Below are positions 53,996 to 62,262 of a stretch of DNA of 64,000 nt, piece by piece. The notes beneath the pieces were generated by a model. The model made no database searches. It had not been told where the DNA came from and was given only the letters and a program-made list of their open reading frames with translations. The stretch comes from JACVRX01 sp035697245 (lineage in GTDB: Bacteria > Actinomycetota > Actinomycetes > Jiangellales > Jiangellaceae): positions 15,113-79,112 of the forward strand of contig DASSDH010000264.1 in NCBI GenBank assembly GCA_035697245.1, in the 5' to 3' direction. Positions within the stretch are counted from its first letter, which is position 1. Each line of letters opens with the position of its first letter. The translations under genes were made by a program, and so were the position numbers.

Positions 53996-54693
53996 GCGAG
54001 CCGGCCAGGCCCAAGGCGCGGGACCTCAACCAGCTGGTGCGGTACACCATGTGGTCGGTGTTCCGGCTCCGCGAGCCGCTGGGCGAGACCGACAGAAGTC
54101 CGATCGCGGCCGAGCTGGCCGACCTGTTCGGTGAGCTGACCGGGAAGGACGTCGTCGTTCGCGGAACGTATGACATCGGCGGGCTGCGCGCCGACGCCGA
54201 CCTCATGCTCTGGTGGCATGCGCCATCGGCGGATGACCTCCAGGAGGCCTATCACCGGTTCCGCCGCACCGCGCTCGGCCGCAGTCTGGAGCCCGTTTGG
54301 TCCCAGACCGCGCTACACCGGCCAGCCGAGTTCAACAAGAGCCATGTGCCGGCGTTCCTGGCCGACGAGGAGCCGCGTGCCTACGTCTGCGTCTACCCGT
54401 TCGTGCGCTCCTATGAGTGGTATTTGCTCCCGGCCGAGGAGCGGCGGACCATGTTGGCCGAACACGGGATGATGGCTCGCGACTTCCCCGACGTCCGCGC
54501 CAACACGGTCGCCTCGTTCGCGTTGGGTGACTACGAGTGGATGCTGGCGTTCGAAGCCGACGAACTACATCGCATCGTCGACCTGATGCGGCACCTGCGG
54601 GCTTCGGCGGCTCGCCGCCACGTCCGCGAAGAGGTGCCGTTCTACACCGGTCGCCGCAAGCCGATCGAGGAGATCGTCGCGGCGTTGCCATAG
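53992..54693 (+). CDS. chdC: Coproheme decarboxylase ChdC (HemQ)
   Basis: Converts coproheme to heme b using H2O2 by oxidative decarboxylation. The 233 residues are of the chlorite-dismutase-like fold. His118, Tyr135, Trp143 and the proximal heme His158 fall at the same numbers as in the Corynebacterium diphtheriae enzyme. They lie in NKSHVP, CVYPF, SYEWY and AEHGM. His as distal base is a feature of the actinobacterial clade. It starts at ATG 53992 overlapping the cgoX stop. Confidence 0.95.
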   Translation: MSEPARPKARDLNQLVRYTMWSVFRLREPLGETDRSPIAAELADLFGELTGKDVVVRGTYDIGGLRADADLMLWWHAPSADDLQEAYHRFRRTALGRSLEPVWSQTALHRPAEFNKSHVPAFLADEEPRAYVCVYPFVRSYEWYLLPAEERRTMLAEHGMMARDFPDVRANTVASFALGDYEWMLAFEADELHRIVDLMRHLRASAARRHVREEVPFYTGRRKPIEEIVAALP

Positions 54694-54740
54694 CAGTGGT
54701 CGCTGCGATTTCTCTCGCTCATGGGCTTTCGCCGTACTCG

Positions 54741-55199
54741 CTATTCTTCGTCTGCCGCTGACCTGCCGGCTCGCCACATCGGCACGTGCGGGATGCCGTC
54801 CTCCAGATATTCCGGACCCGTGACCTCGAATCCAAGGCTGCGGTAGAACTCGACCAGGTTCGCCTGGGCGTCCAAGACGCACGCTCGTTCCCCGATGTGC
54901 GTCAAGGCCGCCGTCATCAGCTGCCGGGCGAATCCGGCACCGCGAGCTGAAGGCGCCACAGCGACCCGTCCGATCCGAGCGGCCCCGTCCGGCTCAGTCA
55001 GAACTCGGAGGTAGCCGAGCGGAGCTGAATTGTCGCCGTCCGTCAGCCAGAGGTGCGCCGCGTCCGGTTCGGCGTCGCGTCCGTCCAGTTCGGGATACGC
55101 ACAGTGCTGCTCGACGACGAAGACGTCCACCCGTAGACGCAACAGTCTGTACAGGGTCGCGATGTCGAGCTGCTCGAACAGCGCGGTGTGCAACTCCAC
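54741..55199 (-). CDS. GNAT acetyltransferase, ElaA-like
   Basis: 152 residues with FEQLDIATLYRLLRLRVDVF, then VVEQHCAYPELDGRDAEPDA, the signature of ElaA-type GNATs, and the acetyl-CoA loop in VAPSARGAGFARQLM. The GTG at 55199 is four bases after the msrB stop and has homology from its first residues. It converges with chdC. The substrate is unknown; ElaA has no firm function in other bacteria. Confidence 0.85.
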   Translation of the reverse strand: MELHTALFEQLDIATLYRLLRLRVDVFVVEQHCAYPELDGRDAEPDAAHLWLTDGDNSAPLGYLRVLTEPDGAARIGRVAVAPSARGAGFARQLMTAALTHIGERACVLDAQANLVEFYRSLGFEVTGPEYLEDGIPHVPMWRAGRSAADEE

Positions 55200-55203
55200 C
55201 GGA

Positions 55204-55638
55204 TCAGGTCGTAGCGGGATCGTCTGTGGTCTCCGGCTGCTCGACACGACGTAGCGCGATGCCGTTGATGCAGTACCGCAGGTCGGTCGGGGTCCCGTAG
55301 CCCTCACCGGAGAACACGTGCCCGAGGTGCGAGCCGCAACGGGCACAACGGACCTCGGTACGCACCGACAGCATGGAGCGGTCCTCGATGTACTCGACCC
55401 GATCCTCGGCCAGCGGGGCGTAGAACGATGGCCACCCGCAATGCGAGTCGAACTTCGTCTCGGTGCGAAAGAGTTCCGTGCCGCAAGCCCGGCACTGGTA
55501 TGAGAACGGGCGGTCGTCGGCGGCCTCTAGCGGGCTGGTGCCCGGTCGTTCGGTACCCGCCTCGCGCAGCACGTGGTACTCAGCTGGAGAGAGCTCGGCG
55601 CGCCACTCGTTCTCGGTCTTCTCGATCTGATGCGTCAT
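55204..55638 (-). CDS. msrB: Peptide-methionine (R)-S-oxide reductase
   Basis: Repairs methionine-R-sulfoxide in oxidised proteins. The 144 residues have two zinc-binding CxxC pairs (CRAC and CARC), FDSHCGWPSFYAPLAEDRVE and the catalytic Cys in RYCINGIALRR. ATG start at 55638. It leads a two-gene unit with the GNAT, which begins four bases after its stop. The family is cytoplasmic and the length is usual. Confidence 0.95.
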   Translation of the reverse strand: MTHQIEKTENEWRAELSPAEYHVLREAGTERPGTSPLEAADDRPFSYQCRACGTELFRTETKFDSHCGWPSFYAPLAEDRVEYIEDRSMLSVRTEVRCARCGSHLGHVFSGEGYGTPTDLRYCINGIALRRVEQPETTDDPATT

Positions 55639-55821
55639 GCATCGACCGTATCTCGGGCCTTCAGCTTGCGAGGTTTGCTGCCCTGACAGGGTTCAGCACC
55701 ACCAATTCGCCAAGATCGATATCGACGAGTGCGGATGCCTATCGACGTTCGGACAAGATCGCCATATCTTTCCCCCGTCAACCGTTCGGCGAGGGACGTC
55801 GGGCGGCTTCGAGGAGGTCTG

Positions 55822-56235
55822 ATGGACGTCCTATACCTGATCGGCCGAATCATCTTCGCGGCATTGTTCCTGGGCAGCTCGGTGGCGCACCTGACCGACA
55901 AAGGCGGCATGGCCGGTTACGCCGAGAGCCGAGGTGTCCGGCCGGCTCGACCGGCGGTGCTGCTCACCGGGCTACAGATCCTGGCCGGCGGCCTGCTGGT
56001 CCTGCTTGGCATCTGGACCGACGTAGGAGCGATCCTGCTGGCCTTGTTCACGTTGTCGACGGCGGTGCTGATTCACAGCTTCTGGCGGGACAAGGAGCCG
56101 ATGGCCCGGATGAACGAGATGGTCCAGTTCCAGAAGGACATGGCGCTCACCGGCGCCTCGCTGATCCTGCTCTACCTGGCCTGGACGGTGGAAGATCTGC
56201 CGTTCACGATCACCGGCCCACTGTTCGATCCCTGA
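55822..56235 (+). CDS. DoxX family membrane protein
   Basis: 137 residues with four hydrophobic helices and the DoxX/DoxD-like pattern (LYLIGRIIFAALFLGSSVAH at the N-terminus, LTGLQILAGGLLVLLGIW in the middle). The family is linked to respiration or redox stress in various bacteria, without a settled role here. The ATG at 55822 has GAGGAGG upstream, which decides it against earlier in-frame starts. It precedes the LigD-type gene by 22 bases. Confidence 0.87.
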   Translation: MDVLYLIGRIIFAALFLGSSVAHLTDKGGMAGYAESRGVRPARPAVLLTGLQILAGGLLVLLGIWTDVGAILLALFTLSTAVLIHSFWRDKEPMARMNEMVQFQKDMALTGASLILLYLAWTVEDLPFTITGPLFDP

Positions 56236-56257
56236 GCCGGTGGTCTAACCGGATAGC

Positions 56258-57295
56258 GTGGCAGCCGTGGCCACGCCAGCGATCGAGATCGAGGTCGACG
56301 GCCGGGAGGTACGCGTCACCAATCCCGACAAGGTCTACTTCCCGGCCGTGGGAGTCACCAAGCGTGAGCTCGTCGAGCATTACGTCGGGGTGGGCCCAGG
56401 GATCCTACGTGCTCTGTTCAACCGGCCGACCTACATGGAGCGCTTTCCTAACGGCATCGACGGCGAGCAGGTCTATCAGAAGCGATTCCCGAAGTATGCG
56501 CCGGACTGGATACAGACGGCTCGGATCACGTTTCCGTCGGGACGGTCTGCCGACGCACTCTGTGTTACCTCCGCTGCGGACGTGGCCTGGGCGGCCAACC
56601 TGGGCACGGTGACCTTCCACCCGTGGCACGCCCGGGCCAGTGACGTCGACCGTCCCGACGAGCTTCGCATCGATCTCGACCCTCAGCCGGGCACCGGCTT
56701 CGACGAGGCCCGCCGGGTCGCGCTTGACGTCGTTCGGCCGCTGCTGTCCGACCTCGGTTATGTCGGTTTCCCAAAGACGAGCGGAGGTCGAGGTGTCCAC
56801 GTGTACGTGCGGATCGAGCCGCGGTGGAGATTCGTCGAGGTGCGGCGAGCCGCTATTGCCTTCGCTCGCGAGGTCGAACGGCGCGCGCCCACGCTGGTTA
56901 CGACGGCCTGGTGGAAGGAGCAGCGCGGTGAGGCCGTCTTCATCGACTACAACCAGAACGCCAGAGACCGGACCATCGCGTCGGCATGGTCGGTACGCCG
57001 GACTCCCATCGCCACCGTGTCGACGCCGGTGACCTGGGACGAATTGCCCCACGTCTCGCCCGACGACTTCACGGTGCGAACGGTGGCCGCCCGGATCGCC
57101 GAACGAGGCGACCCGCACATGGCGATCGACGACGTCCACTACTCGCTCGACCCGTTGCTCGAGATGGCGGAGCGCGACGAGGCGGGTGGGCTCGGTGACC
57201 TGCCCTATCCGCCGAACTACCCTAAGATGCCGGGCGAGCCGCCCAGGGTGCAGCCGAGCCGCATGAACCCTCTGAACTGGCCAAACACCGATTGA
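56258..57295 (+). CDS. ligD: LigD-type DNA polymerase/primase domain protein
   Basis: A free-standing 345-residue polymerase domain (PolDom) of bacterial non-homologous end joining, an archaeo-eukaryotic primase-like enzyme that fills gaps at broken ends. It has NPDKVYFPAVGVTKRELVEH at the start, the catalytic Asp pair in DELRIDLDPQPGTGFDEARR, KTSGGRGVHVYVRI with the catalytic His-type loop, and DPLLEMAER near the end. No ligase or nuclease domain is fused, and no ku gene is in view. It starts at a GTG at 56258; a second GTG nine bases later is possible. Confidence 0.9.
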   Translation: MAAVATPAIEIEVDGREVRVTNPDKVYFPAVGVTKRELVEHYVGVGPGILRALFNRPTYMERFPNGIDGEQVYQKRFPKYAPDWIQTARITFPSGRSADALCVTSAADVAWAANLGTVTFHPWHARASDVDRPDELRIDLDPQPGTGFDEARRVALDVVRPLLSDLGYVGFPKTSGGRGVHVYVRIEPRWRFVEVRRAAIAFAREVERRAPTLVTTAWWKEQRGEAVFIDYNQNARDRTIASAWSVRRTPIATVSTPVTWDELPHVSPDDFTVRTVAARIAERGDPHMAIDDVHYSLDPLLEMAERDEAGGLGDLPYPPNYPKMPGEPPRVQPSRMNPLNWPNTD

Positions 57296-57309
57296 GTTGT
57301 CCGTGCGCC

Positions 57310-57345
57310 GCCTAGCATAGCGTTAGCTGGCCAGATAACCTAGGC
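57310..57345. promoter_or_regulatory. Dyad-rich region before the integrase (possible attachment site or operator)
   Basis: GCCTAG (57310-57315) pairs with CTAGGC (57340-57345), and CTGGCCAG (57327-57334) is a perfect palindrome between them. It lies directly before the integrase GTG. Such symmetry fits an integrase promoter/operator or att core; no matching repeat was found at the other end of the element. Confidence 0.35.
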
Positions 57346-57347
57346 CC

Positions 57348-58241
57348 GTGCCGGATAGACTCGAGGACCTAGCTGCATCGTTTCGTCGGGACCTACGGGC
57401 CGAAGGACGGGCCGAGCGCACAACCGTTATCTACCTCCAGTCCATCCGGTACTTCGGCCAGTGGCTGGAAGCCCAGGACCGACCGGCCACCCTCGACGAA
57501 CTCACCCGCTCCGCGATCCGGGCATGGCTGGCCGGTCTGGCCGACAGGTATGAGCCGGGCACCGTGCGGACCCGATACAAGGGGCTGCGCCGGTTCTGCC
57601 GGTGGCTACTTGCCGAACGGGAGATTGACGTTGACCCGATGGCCGGCATGGACGTCCCCGCCGTGGTGGACAAACCGGTGCCCGTGCTCGACGACGCCGA
57701 ACTGGCGGCGCTACTTAAGGCGTGCCAGGGCAAGACACTGGTCGACCGGCGCGACGAGGCCGTGATCCGCTTCCTGATCGACACCGGCTGCCGCGTGAGC
57801 GAGCTGTGCGGGATCACCCTCGACGACCTCGACCTCGACCACGAGCTGGTCATCGTCACCGGCAAGGGCCGCAAGACCCGCCCGGTCTACTTCGGCGCCC
57901 GTACGGCCAGGGCCGTCGACCGCTACCTGAGAGAGCGCCGCGGGCACCGCTACACGCACTCCCCGGCGCTGTTCCTGTCTCAGCGTGGGCCACTGTCACC
58001 GGACGGCGTCCGGGACATCCTCACCCGTCGCGCACGGCTCGCCGGTCTGACCGGGCTCAACCCACACCGGTTCCGGCACACCTTCGCCCATGACTTCCTG
58101 CTCGCCGGGGGACAGGAACGCGACCTCAAACGGTTGGCCGGCTGGTCATCGGACGTGATGCTCGAGCGCTACGGCTCGTCGGCTGCGGACATGCGTGCCC
58201 GGGAGGCCGTCAAGAGGATGCGGCGAGGGGACCGGGTATGA
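57348..58241 (+). CDS. Tyrosine recombinase / phage integrase
   Basis: Site-specific recombinase of 297 residues. A SAM-like N-terminal DNA-binding domain (about 1-95) is followed by a catalytic domain with Arg149 in TGCRVSE, Lys173 in VTGKGRK, the HxxR pair His240 and Arg243 in NPHRFRHTF, Trp266 in LAGWSS and the nucleophile Tyr275. The set R-K-H-R-W-Y is complete. It is close in length to XerC/XerD, but the location at the end of a phage-like block suggests an element integrase. It begins at GTG 57348 and its stop overlaps the next start by four bases. Confidence 0.93.
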   Translation: MPDRLEDLAASFRRDLRAEGRAERTTVIYLQSIRYFGQWLEAQDRPATLDELTRSAIRAWLAGLADRYEPGTVRTRYKGLRRFCRWLLAEREIDVDPMAGMDVPAVVDKPVPVLDDAELAALLKACQGKTLVDRRDEAVIRFLIDTGCRVSELCGITLDDLDLDHELVIVTGKGRKTRPVYFGARTARAVDRYLRERRGHRYTHSPALFLSQRGPLSPDGVRDILTRRARLAGLTGLNPHRFRHTFAHDFLLAGGQERDLKRLAGWSSDVMLERYGSSAADMRAREAVKRMRRGDRV

Positions 58242-58780
58242 GGTTCTTCAGACCATGGGACGGTCCGTTCCTGAACTGGGCCGAGCATCGGACCTGCTGT
58301 CAACGCTGTGGGCGTTCTGACGGGGCCAGCCTGAGAACCGAGGCTGACGAAGCACTCCGGCACGAAGACCCTGACGAGTGTTTCACGGGGCGGCCGAGCT
58401 ACGACGAGCATGCGCGTCTCGACCTCACACACGGGCTTGACGGTGTCTGGCCGGCGGGTGGGGCGCTGACTGCACAGTTGAGGTGTTGGAACCGGCACGA
58501 GGTGGGGCGCCTCTACGGGACGAGATCGGGTGAGTTGCTCCTCGCTCGGCGATGGTTCGGCCGACCCTTCGTCAAGAGCGGCAACCAGTTGCTCCGCACG
58601 ATCGCACCGGACTACGTCGTACCCGTGTTACTGGGCGAAGCGCTGTCGGCGCCGTGGGCGGGGGCCATTGCAATGCAATGCCCCTGCCGTATCGAGTTTC
58701 CTGTCAACGAGGCGCTCGTCGACAGGCTTCGACTGGTCGGCACGCCGACCCGTCCTGTCGGCGTCGCGCTGCCGATGTAA
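58238..58780 (+). CDS. Element-encoded hypothetical protein with Cys-rich N-terminus
   Basis: 180 residues, coupled to the integrase by an ATGA overlap. Near the N-terminus is a CCxxC (HRTCCQRCGRSDGAS) with possible zinc binding. A second Cys pair (QCPCRIEFPVN) lies near the C-terminus. I do not recognise a family. No helix-turn-helix or membrane segment is evident. Candidate roles are a recombination directionality factor partner or regulator, which is only suggestion from position. Confidence 0.6.
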   Translation: MRFFRPWDGPFLNWAEHRTCCQRCGRSDGASLRTEADEALRHEDPDECFTGRPSYDEHARLDLTHGLDGVWPAGGALTAQLRCWNRHEVGRLYGTRSGELLLARRWFGRPFVKSGNQLLRTIAPDYVVPVLLGEALSAPWAGAIAMQCPCRIEFPVNEALVDRLRLVGTPTRPVGVALPM

Positions 58781-58797
58781 CGGCCCGTCGCTGCGCT

Positions 58798-58929
58798 ATG
58801 CTCAGCGCCGAGAACTGCACACGCTCGTCCTGTACCAGGACATGCCCGCACTGCGGGTCCCGAGGTTCATGCGCCGTCGGGGTGAGTACCCGGAAGGGTC
58901 CGCCTCGCCATGCCCACCGACCTCCTTAA
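58798..58929 (+). CDS. Possible small Cys-rich protein
   Basis: 43 residues with CTRSSCTRTCPHCGSRGSC, a dense Cys pattern that could be a small zinc ribbon, in the gap before the next gene, which it overlaps by 20 bases. No clear ribosome site and no homology that I know. It may be chance. Confidence 0.25.
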   Translation: MLSAENCTRSSCTRTCPHCGSRGSCAVGVSTRKGPPRHAHRPP

Positions 58930-59182
58930 GAGCGCAGCCGCCCACGAAAGCTGGGCCCGCACCACCGACCGCACCGCCCGCACCGCACCAGCCCGCGCCA
59001 AGCTCGAGGCGAAGTTCCTCGAGCAGGCCGACGGTGACCCAGTCCGCGCCGAGCACCTCCGCAAGGCATATTTCCTGCGGCTGGCCGACAAGTCGGCCCG
59101 GTCCCGCCGCAAGGCTCGCGAAAACATCGAAGCTGCCCGTGCTGCCGAAGCCGAGCTGTCGGAACTGGGCGAGTCCGCGTGA
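58910..59182 (+). CDS. Small helical element protein
   Basis: 90 residues, charged and alanine-rich, with a regular helical pattern (RAKLEAKFLEQADGDPVRAE, LRKAYFLRLADKSARSRRKA). It has the size and charge of small DNA-binding or structural proteins that accompany phage-satellite primases, but I cannot name it. ATG with GGAAGGG upstream. Its stop overlaps the next GTG by four bases. Confidence 0.65.
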   Translation: MPTDLLKSAAAHESWARTTDRTARTAPARAKLEAKFLEQADGDPVRAEHLRKAYFLRLADKSARSRRKARENIEAARAAEAELSELGESA

Positions 59183-59616
59183 CCGCCCGGACCAAGGCGC
59201 TGCCTGACGAACGAAACGGGCCGGAGGCAGGCCGGCCCGAATCGGTGAAGCAGGACAAGCGGCTGGGTGGGCGCAGGTCCGGTGGAATTTTACGCCCCGG
59301 CAGCGACCGCCGCCGTGACCTGCTTCGCAGAGTTAGCGCCCCGGTCGCGAGGACGACGGGGCGCTATGTGCAGACGCTGGCGAACCACGCGTCTATGTAC
59401 GCCATCGTAACGCTCGCGTTGTTCGGGATCGACTACTTCCCCCGCGAGCACTTCAACGCTGACGGCTTCCCGAAGGTCGCACACAAGACACGCGAGGCCG
59501 CCATCCAGCACAAGCGTTCCCTGATCCTCGCCGGCCGGGCGAGCAAACATCTCCAGGTTTACGAATGCTCATACTGCGGGTCCTGGCACGTCGGACACCG
59601 AGGTGGTCGACGGTGA
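59179..59616 (+). CDS. Element hypothetical protein with C-terminal zinc-finger-like motif
   Basis: 145 residues from a GTG overlapping the previous stop. The C-terminal 45 residues are the recognisable part: HKTREAAIQHKRSLILAGRA then YECSYCGSWHVGHRGGRR, with a CxxC and two His, a pattern of small phage proteins. The N-terminal half is basic and poorly patterned, so the true start might be internal. Its stop overlaps the next gene's GTG. Confidence 0.6.
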   Translation: MTARTKALPDERNGPEAGRPESVKQDKRLGGRRSGGILRPGSDRRRDLLRRVSAPVARTTGRYVQTLANHASMYAIVTLALFGIDYFPREHFNADGFPKVAHKTREAAIQHKRSLILAGRASKHLQVYECSYCGSWHVGHRGGRR

Positions 59617-59954
59617 CCCGCCAAGAGTTCGTGACCCGCCTGCTCGACCTCGGCCGGCGGCACGGCGAGATCCCGCTGTACGACTCCGACGAGTGGGAAG
59701 CGCTCGACGACCTCGACCCGCGACGCTTCGCCTCAGTGGTCCGAGCGGCCGAGCGCTGGCGCATCGACGGCACCGACGACGCGATCCGCAACCGCCTGCT
59801 CGACGAGCTGGCCGACGCCGACATGTTCGTCAGATGGCGGGTCCGCGAAGCCGGGCTCGACGTCCACGGCCGCGGGTCCACCGACTGGGCGCGAATCTAC
59901 GAGGTCGCCACGAACCGGGCCGCCTACCGGCAACGGTGGGGGGTGTCGGCGTGA
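59613..59954 (+). CDS. DUF2742-like prophage protein
   Basis: 113 residues. EFVTRLLDLGRRHGEIPLYD, SDEWEALDDLDPRRFASVVR and STDWARIYEVATNRAAYRQR resemble the prophage protein family DUF2742, which has similar EFV, DEWxAL-D-DP and DWAxI segments. This is recall-level similarity, not proof. It starts at a GTG overlapping the previous stop, and its stop overlaps the start of the primase-like gene. Its function is unknown. Confidence 0.55.
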   Translation: MTRQEFVTRLLDLGRRHGEIPLYDSDEWEALDDLDPRRFASVVRAAERWRIDGTDDAIRNRLLDELADADMFVRWRVREAGLDVHGRGSTDWARIYEVATNRAAYRQRWGVSA

Positions 59955-61916
59955 TGGCTAAGAACATCGCCACGAAGTTGGTGGAGATCGCCGAGGAGCT
60001 GTTCACCTTCGGCTGCGTCATCAGCGGACGCACGAACCAGCCCGGTGACCCTGAGCCGATCATGCATACGTTCGCATCGCCGAAGAACAATCCGGACCTG
60101 AAGCGGCCACTGGCCGACATCCGGGCCGACCTCGCCGAGGTGTACCAGGCGGAGTACGGCGCCGTGCCGAACGCAACTGCGCTCGGCGACGCCATGACGG
60201 TCTTAGAAGGCAAGACGCGCAAGGTGGCGCCGGTCGAAGCCGACGAGATGACTTTGAGTGCGCTGCTCGGTGGCGTGTCCTCCACCGCGACACAGCTGGT
60301 GGAGTTGGCCCGCGAGCGGTTCAACCTCGGTGTGACTCTCACCGGTGAGCCGTATGCGGTGCCGGTCGACGGGCCGAACGTCGCTCGAGTGCTCCGTGGC
60401 GGCCGGCGATCCCTTCGGGCCGAACTGGCGCGGATGTTCTACGGGAAGACCAAGACCGCCGCGAACGCACAGGCGCTCGCTGATGCGCTGCTCGTCCTCG
60501 AAGGCGAAGCCCAAGGGATAGATCCGACCGAGGTTGCGTTGCGGGTCGGACACTCACCGATCGACGGCCGGCTGGTGCTCGACCTCGGTGGCGACGACGG
60601 CCGAGCCGTGGTCATCGGCGCCTACGGCTGGGAGATCGTCGACGTCTCGCCGGTGTTGTTCTGGCGGACCAACGCCACCTTGCCGTTGCCGACACCGGAC
60701 GACCTGGGCAGCCTGGTCGATCTGAGCGCACTGCTCAACGTGTCCGACGACGACTGGCCATTGATCGTCGCCTGGCTGGTGGCCGCACTCATCCCGGAGA
60801 TGCCGCACCCGGTGCTGATGTTGCGCGGCGAGCACGGCACCGCCAAGTCGTCGGCGGCCCGGCTGATGACCTCGCTGATTGATCGGTGCGCATCACAGCT
60901 ACGCACCGCACCACGCAACGTCGAAGTTGGGCCGTCGCAGCGGCCGGGTCGTGGGTGACCTGCCTGGACAACGTGAGCGACATCCAACCCTGGCTGTCCG
61001 ACGCGATCTGCCGAGCCGTCACTGGTGACGGGCTGCTACGGCGGCAGCTCTACACCGACAGCGACGTGTCCGTGCTCGCATTCCGCCGAGTCGTCGCGTT
61101 GACCAGCATCGACCCCGGTGCGCTCAACGGCGACCTAGCCGACCGGCTGCTCACCATCGAGCTCGAACGGATCCCGGAGAGTTCGCGGTCCGCCGAGGAG
61201 GCGATGACGCAGAAGTGGGCCGAGCTGCACGCCGGCGTGCTCGGCGGGCTGCTGCACACCACCGTCAACGTGCTCCGTGCGCTCGGGCCGATTCGGCACA
61301 CCAACCTGCCCAGGATGGCCGACTTCGCCAGGGTGCTGCTCGCGGTCGACCAGGTGCTCGGCACGAACGGATACGGCACCTACGCCGAGCAGGCGTCAAG
61401 GACTGCGGAAACAGTCGCCGACGGGGACTCGGTGATCGTCGCCATCCGGGAGCAGGTAACCCAACCCTGGGATGGGACGGCAAGCGAGCTGCTCAAGCTG
61501 CTCACCCCGGACAAGCCGCCGAAGGATTGGCCATCGACGCCGCAGGGCATGGGCGGCCGGCTCGCCCGGGCTGCTCCGTCGCTGCGGTCACTCGGCTGGA
61601 CTGTGGAGAAGCTGGCCCGTTCGGACAAGAAGGGCACCCGAGGGTGGGAGATCACACCGCCAACAGAGGAGTACCCAGCAGGGTCGTCAGCATCGTCAGA
61701 GTTGACGCTCACTGACGACACGGGTAGCTGGCCTGACAACCAGCCAGATCATGCGTACCCGCACGTTTTCGCAGGTCAGGACCCTACTGACGATGCTGAC
61801 ATGCCCGCAGTACCTCCTCTGCTCGGCCCACACTTGTCGCACCAACCTGCCCCGAGTGCGACTTCCCGCTCGACAGCGGCGAGCACGGCCGCATCTGCGA
61901 GGGGGATGCAGCGTGA
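59954..61916 (+). pseudogene. Phage primase/helicase-like ATPase, broken by two frameshifts
   Basis: An ATPase of about 650 residues, needing two -1 shifts. The first part has a variant P-loop, RGEHGTAKSSAARLMTSLID, near residue 300. At 60926-60927 (after APRNVE) one base is missing, and frame 2 changes to frame 1. It continues WAVAAAGSWVTCLDNVSDIQ (Walker B) and WLSDAICRAVTGDGLLRRQL. Near 61801-61806 a second missing base leads to frame 0, which ends with a zinc ribbon (TCPECDFPLDSGEHGRICEG) and a stop at 61916. Without repair the middle frame runs into the HNH gene. The role would be initiation of element replication. Confidence 0.7.
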
Positions 61917-61929
61917 CGAGGCCGTAGCC

Positions 61930-62262
61930 ATGCCCCCCCCGTGCCTTTCTTGCGGCCGGCCTACCCCTACCGGCAGCCGCTGCCCAGACTGCGCCCGAGA
62001 TACCCAACGGGCCAAGCGGGCGCGGCGTCCGTACGCCGCGACCTCAGCCGAGAAACGACGCCGCGCCGCGGCCGTCGACCAATGGCGCGCAACGTACGGC
62101 GATTGGTGCCCAGGCTGGGAGGGACGCGAGCCTCACGCTGTCGTGTGGCCCAACATCCTCAGCGCCGATCACACGACACCAGTTGCTGTCGGCGGCGACG
62201 AACGCGGACCGCTGACGGTGCGATGCAGGCGATGCAACAGCGCACGCGGAGCTAGACCATGA
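61930..62262 (+). CDS. HNH endonuclease
   Basis: 110 residues. An N-terminal double CxxC (CLSCGRPTPTGSRCPDC) is followed by a basic linker and the HNH core LSADHTTPVAVGGDERGP, then CRRCNSARGAR. ATG at 61930 follows the repaired primase stop by 13 bases. HNH proteins of this size normally sit next to terminase in phages and help with packaging or DNA processing. No terminase follows here. Confidence 0.85.
   Translation: MPPPCLSCGRPTPTGSRCPDCARDTQRAKRARRPYAATSAEKRRRAAAVDQWRATYGDWCPGWEGREPHAVVWPNILSADHTTPVAVGGDERGPLTVRCRRCNSARGARP

Noticed and set aside
60886..62262. Natural ATPase-HNH fusion protein
   Set aside because: HNH has its own ATG at 61930, and a zinc-ribbon end with a stop exists in another frame, so the fusion is probably an artefact of a lost base.
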